A stretch of 64,000 nt of DNA. It comes from Verrucolacustris abundans (GTDB taxonomy: Bacteria > Verrucomicrobiota > Verrucomicrobiia > Methylacidiphilales > Verrucolacustridaceae). The notes beneath the pieces are model-generated. The model was not told where the DNA came from. It saw only the letters and a list, made by a program, of their open reading frames with translations, and searched no databases. The position numbers and the translations under genes were made by a program. The first letter of the stretch is position 1. Each line of letters begins with the position of its first letter. Below, one piece after another: positions 63,271 to 64,000 of the stretch. The stretch spans positions 1,550,001-1,614,000 of the forward strand of contig OZ239145.1 of NCBI GenBank assembly GCA_965194535.1, given 5' to 3'.

Positions 63271-64000
63271 TCTTGTCTTAATCCTACGACCCCACTGCCG
63301 GTTGACAATCCTGTCCGTAACTTCGGTTGTGCCCTTTTTTCGATAAAACTCTCCACCCCTTTCTCCAACACAGGGAGGGAAACCTGTGAAATAACCGCTT
63401 GTGGCTTCGAAACGGCAGACGCCTTAGCCAACTCCTGACTCGCCTCACCAAAAACTACCTGAAGTCGGACATTCCTCACCGTCATTCCGCCCCCCACACC
63501 CGCTTGCCAATCCACCTGATTCTCACCTTTTCGCAATAAACCCACTGGCACATACGCCAACACCGTTCGCCATCCCCCATAACGAAGACTTTGCCCAAGA
63601 GCTCCCTGACGAAAACCTGGGTCGTCCAAACCAGGAAGCTCCACCGCCACTGCCGCTAAAGCTTGCCCATTCACCCATAACCACGGCTCCTCCCCGGGTG
63701 CCAATCCCGCCACCTGTGCCTCCAATCTTCCATACGCAGGCGATCCCGCAATCGGTGCAATAAATCGAACGGGACTCTGCCCATCAATCTTGATCGGGCC
63801 CTCATCCAAAACCGCATCCATAACCCGACCCTTGTCCTCATCCATCGGCCGATGACGACCCCCTCCATGCATTTCGTCCCCAGGCAAAACTTTTCCCCCA
63901 GGAGTCAGATACAAACCAGACGGCGCCGCCCATCCTGCCGCCAAAACCAACGGCTCCACCCAAGACAACTCCACTCTCTCCACCACCGACTCCTCACCCG
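63267..64000 (-). CDS. gsp-linked protein of unknown function, cut by right edge
   Basis: The frame is open from 63267 through the window end (63987-64000 has no stop), so the 5' end is outside. Visible 244 residues have a beta-sandwich-like region (PAYGRLEAQVAGLAPGEEPW, GGWRTVLAYVPVGLLRKGEN) and a Ser/Lys/Gln tail. No known family recognised. Overlap with gspG suggests it belongs to the secretion operon. Confidence 0.6.
   Translation of the reverse strand, partial: GEESVVERVELSWVEPLVLAAGWAAPSGLYLTPGGKVLPGDEMHGGGRHRPMDEDKGRVMDAVLDEGPIKIDGQSPVRFIAPIAGSPAYGRLEAQVAGLAPGEEPWLWVNGQALAAVAVELPGLDDPGFRQGALGQSLRYGGWRTVLAYVPVGLLRKGENQVDWQAGVGGGMTVRNVRLQVVFGEASQELAKASAVSKPQAVISQVSLPVLEKGVESFIEKRAQPKLRTGLSTGSGVVGLRQE

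Overview
The window looks like a stretch of chromosome from a member of the Verrucomicrobiota. This is inferred from the mix of families (DUF5069, H-X9-DG pseudopilins, a Suf cluster with its own ferredoxin and Fur-type regulator, a compact type II secretion cluster, secreted proteins with a short C-terminal beta-sandwich) and not from a marker-gene tree. Composition is moderately G+C rich. Apart from the repeats noted below there are no insertion sequences, prophage genes or CRISPR arrays, so most of the window reads as ordinary core chromosome.

Layout. 1-3164: lspA (running off the left edge) and ileS. 3229-7266: a giant alanine-rich secreted protein with FecR-like segments and 105-bp tandem repeats. 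7515-10214: DUF5069, a CrtI-like desaturase and a DICT-like protein. 10237-16390: a suf operon reading leftwards, fur-like regulator, sufC, sufB, ferredoxin, sufD, adenylate cyclase, sufT, with a palindromic PerR/Fur-type box just upstream of the regulator. 16485-18877: hexose-phosphate mutase plus sufE. 18969-24829: a permease, a YkgJ protein, a phosphoesterase, a DUF6580 membrane protein, a tiny basic protein coupled to a YacP-like nuclease, a coiled-coil/lipoprotein pair and asd. 24958-26908: a cobalamin riboswitch followed by a secreted protein and a pseudopilin. 26919-27054: three copies of a 14-bp repeat with an exact 61-bp period. 27066-35080: secA, katG, an old-yellow-enzyme reductase and arsC-acr3. 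35209-42022: an unknown exported protein, tRNA-Arg(CCT) and addBA. 42116-51482: transport, repair and envelope genes. 51505-55351: a VanX-like dipeptidase, citrate synthase and sucCD. 55423-64000: a type II secretion operon, gspG-H-I-J-K-L-M, a GspC-like gene and gspD, with nearly every junction overlapping.

How it fits together. The suf genes, sufE and sufT form a nearly complete iron-sulfur assembly pathway; the regulator and operator suggest control by metal or oxidative stress, and katG, the flavin reductase and the arsenic genes add to a stress theme. The type II secretion operon gives a route for secreted proteins. The most unusual unit is the B12-controlled operon, where a canonical riboswitch ends in a hairpin that covers the ribosome binding site of a secreted protein co-translated with a pseudopilin. 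I read it as a candidate corrinoid-acquisition device at the cell surface; that function is inference.
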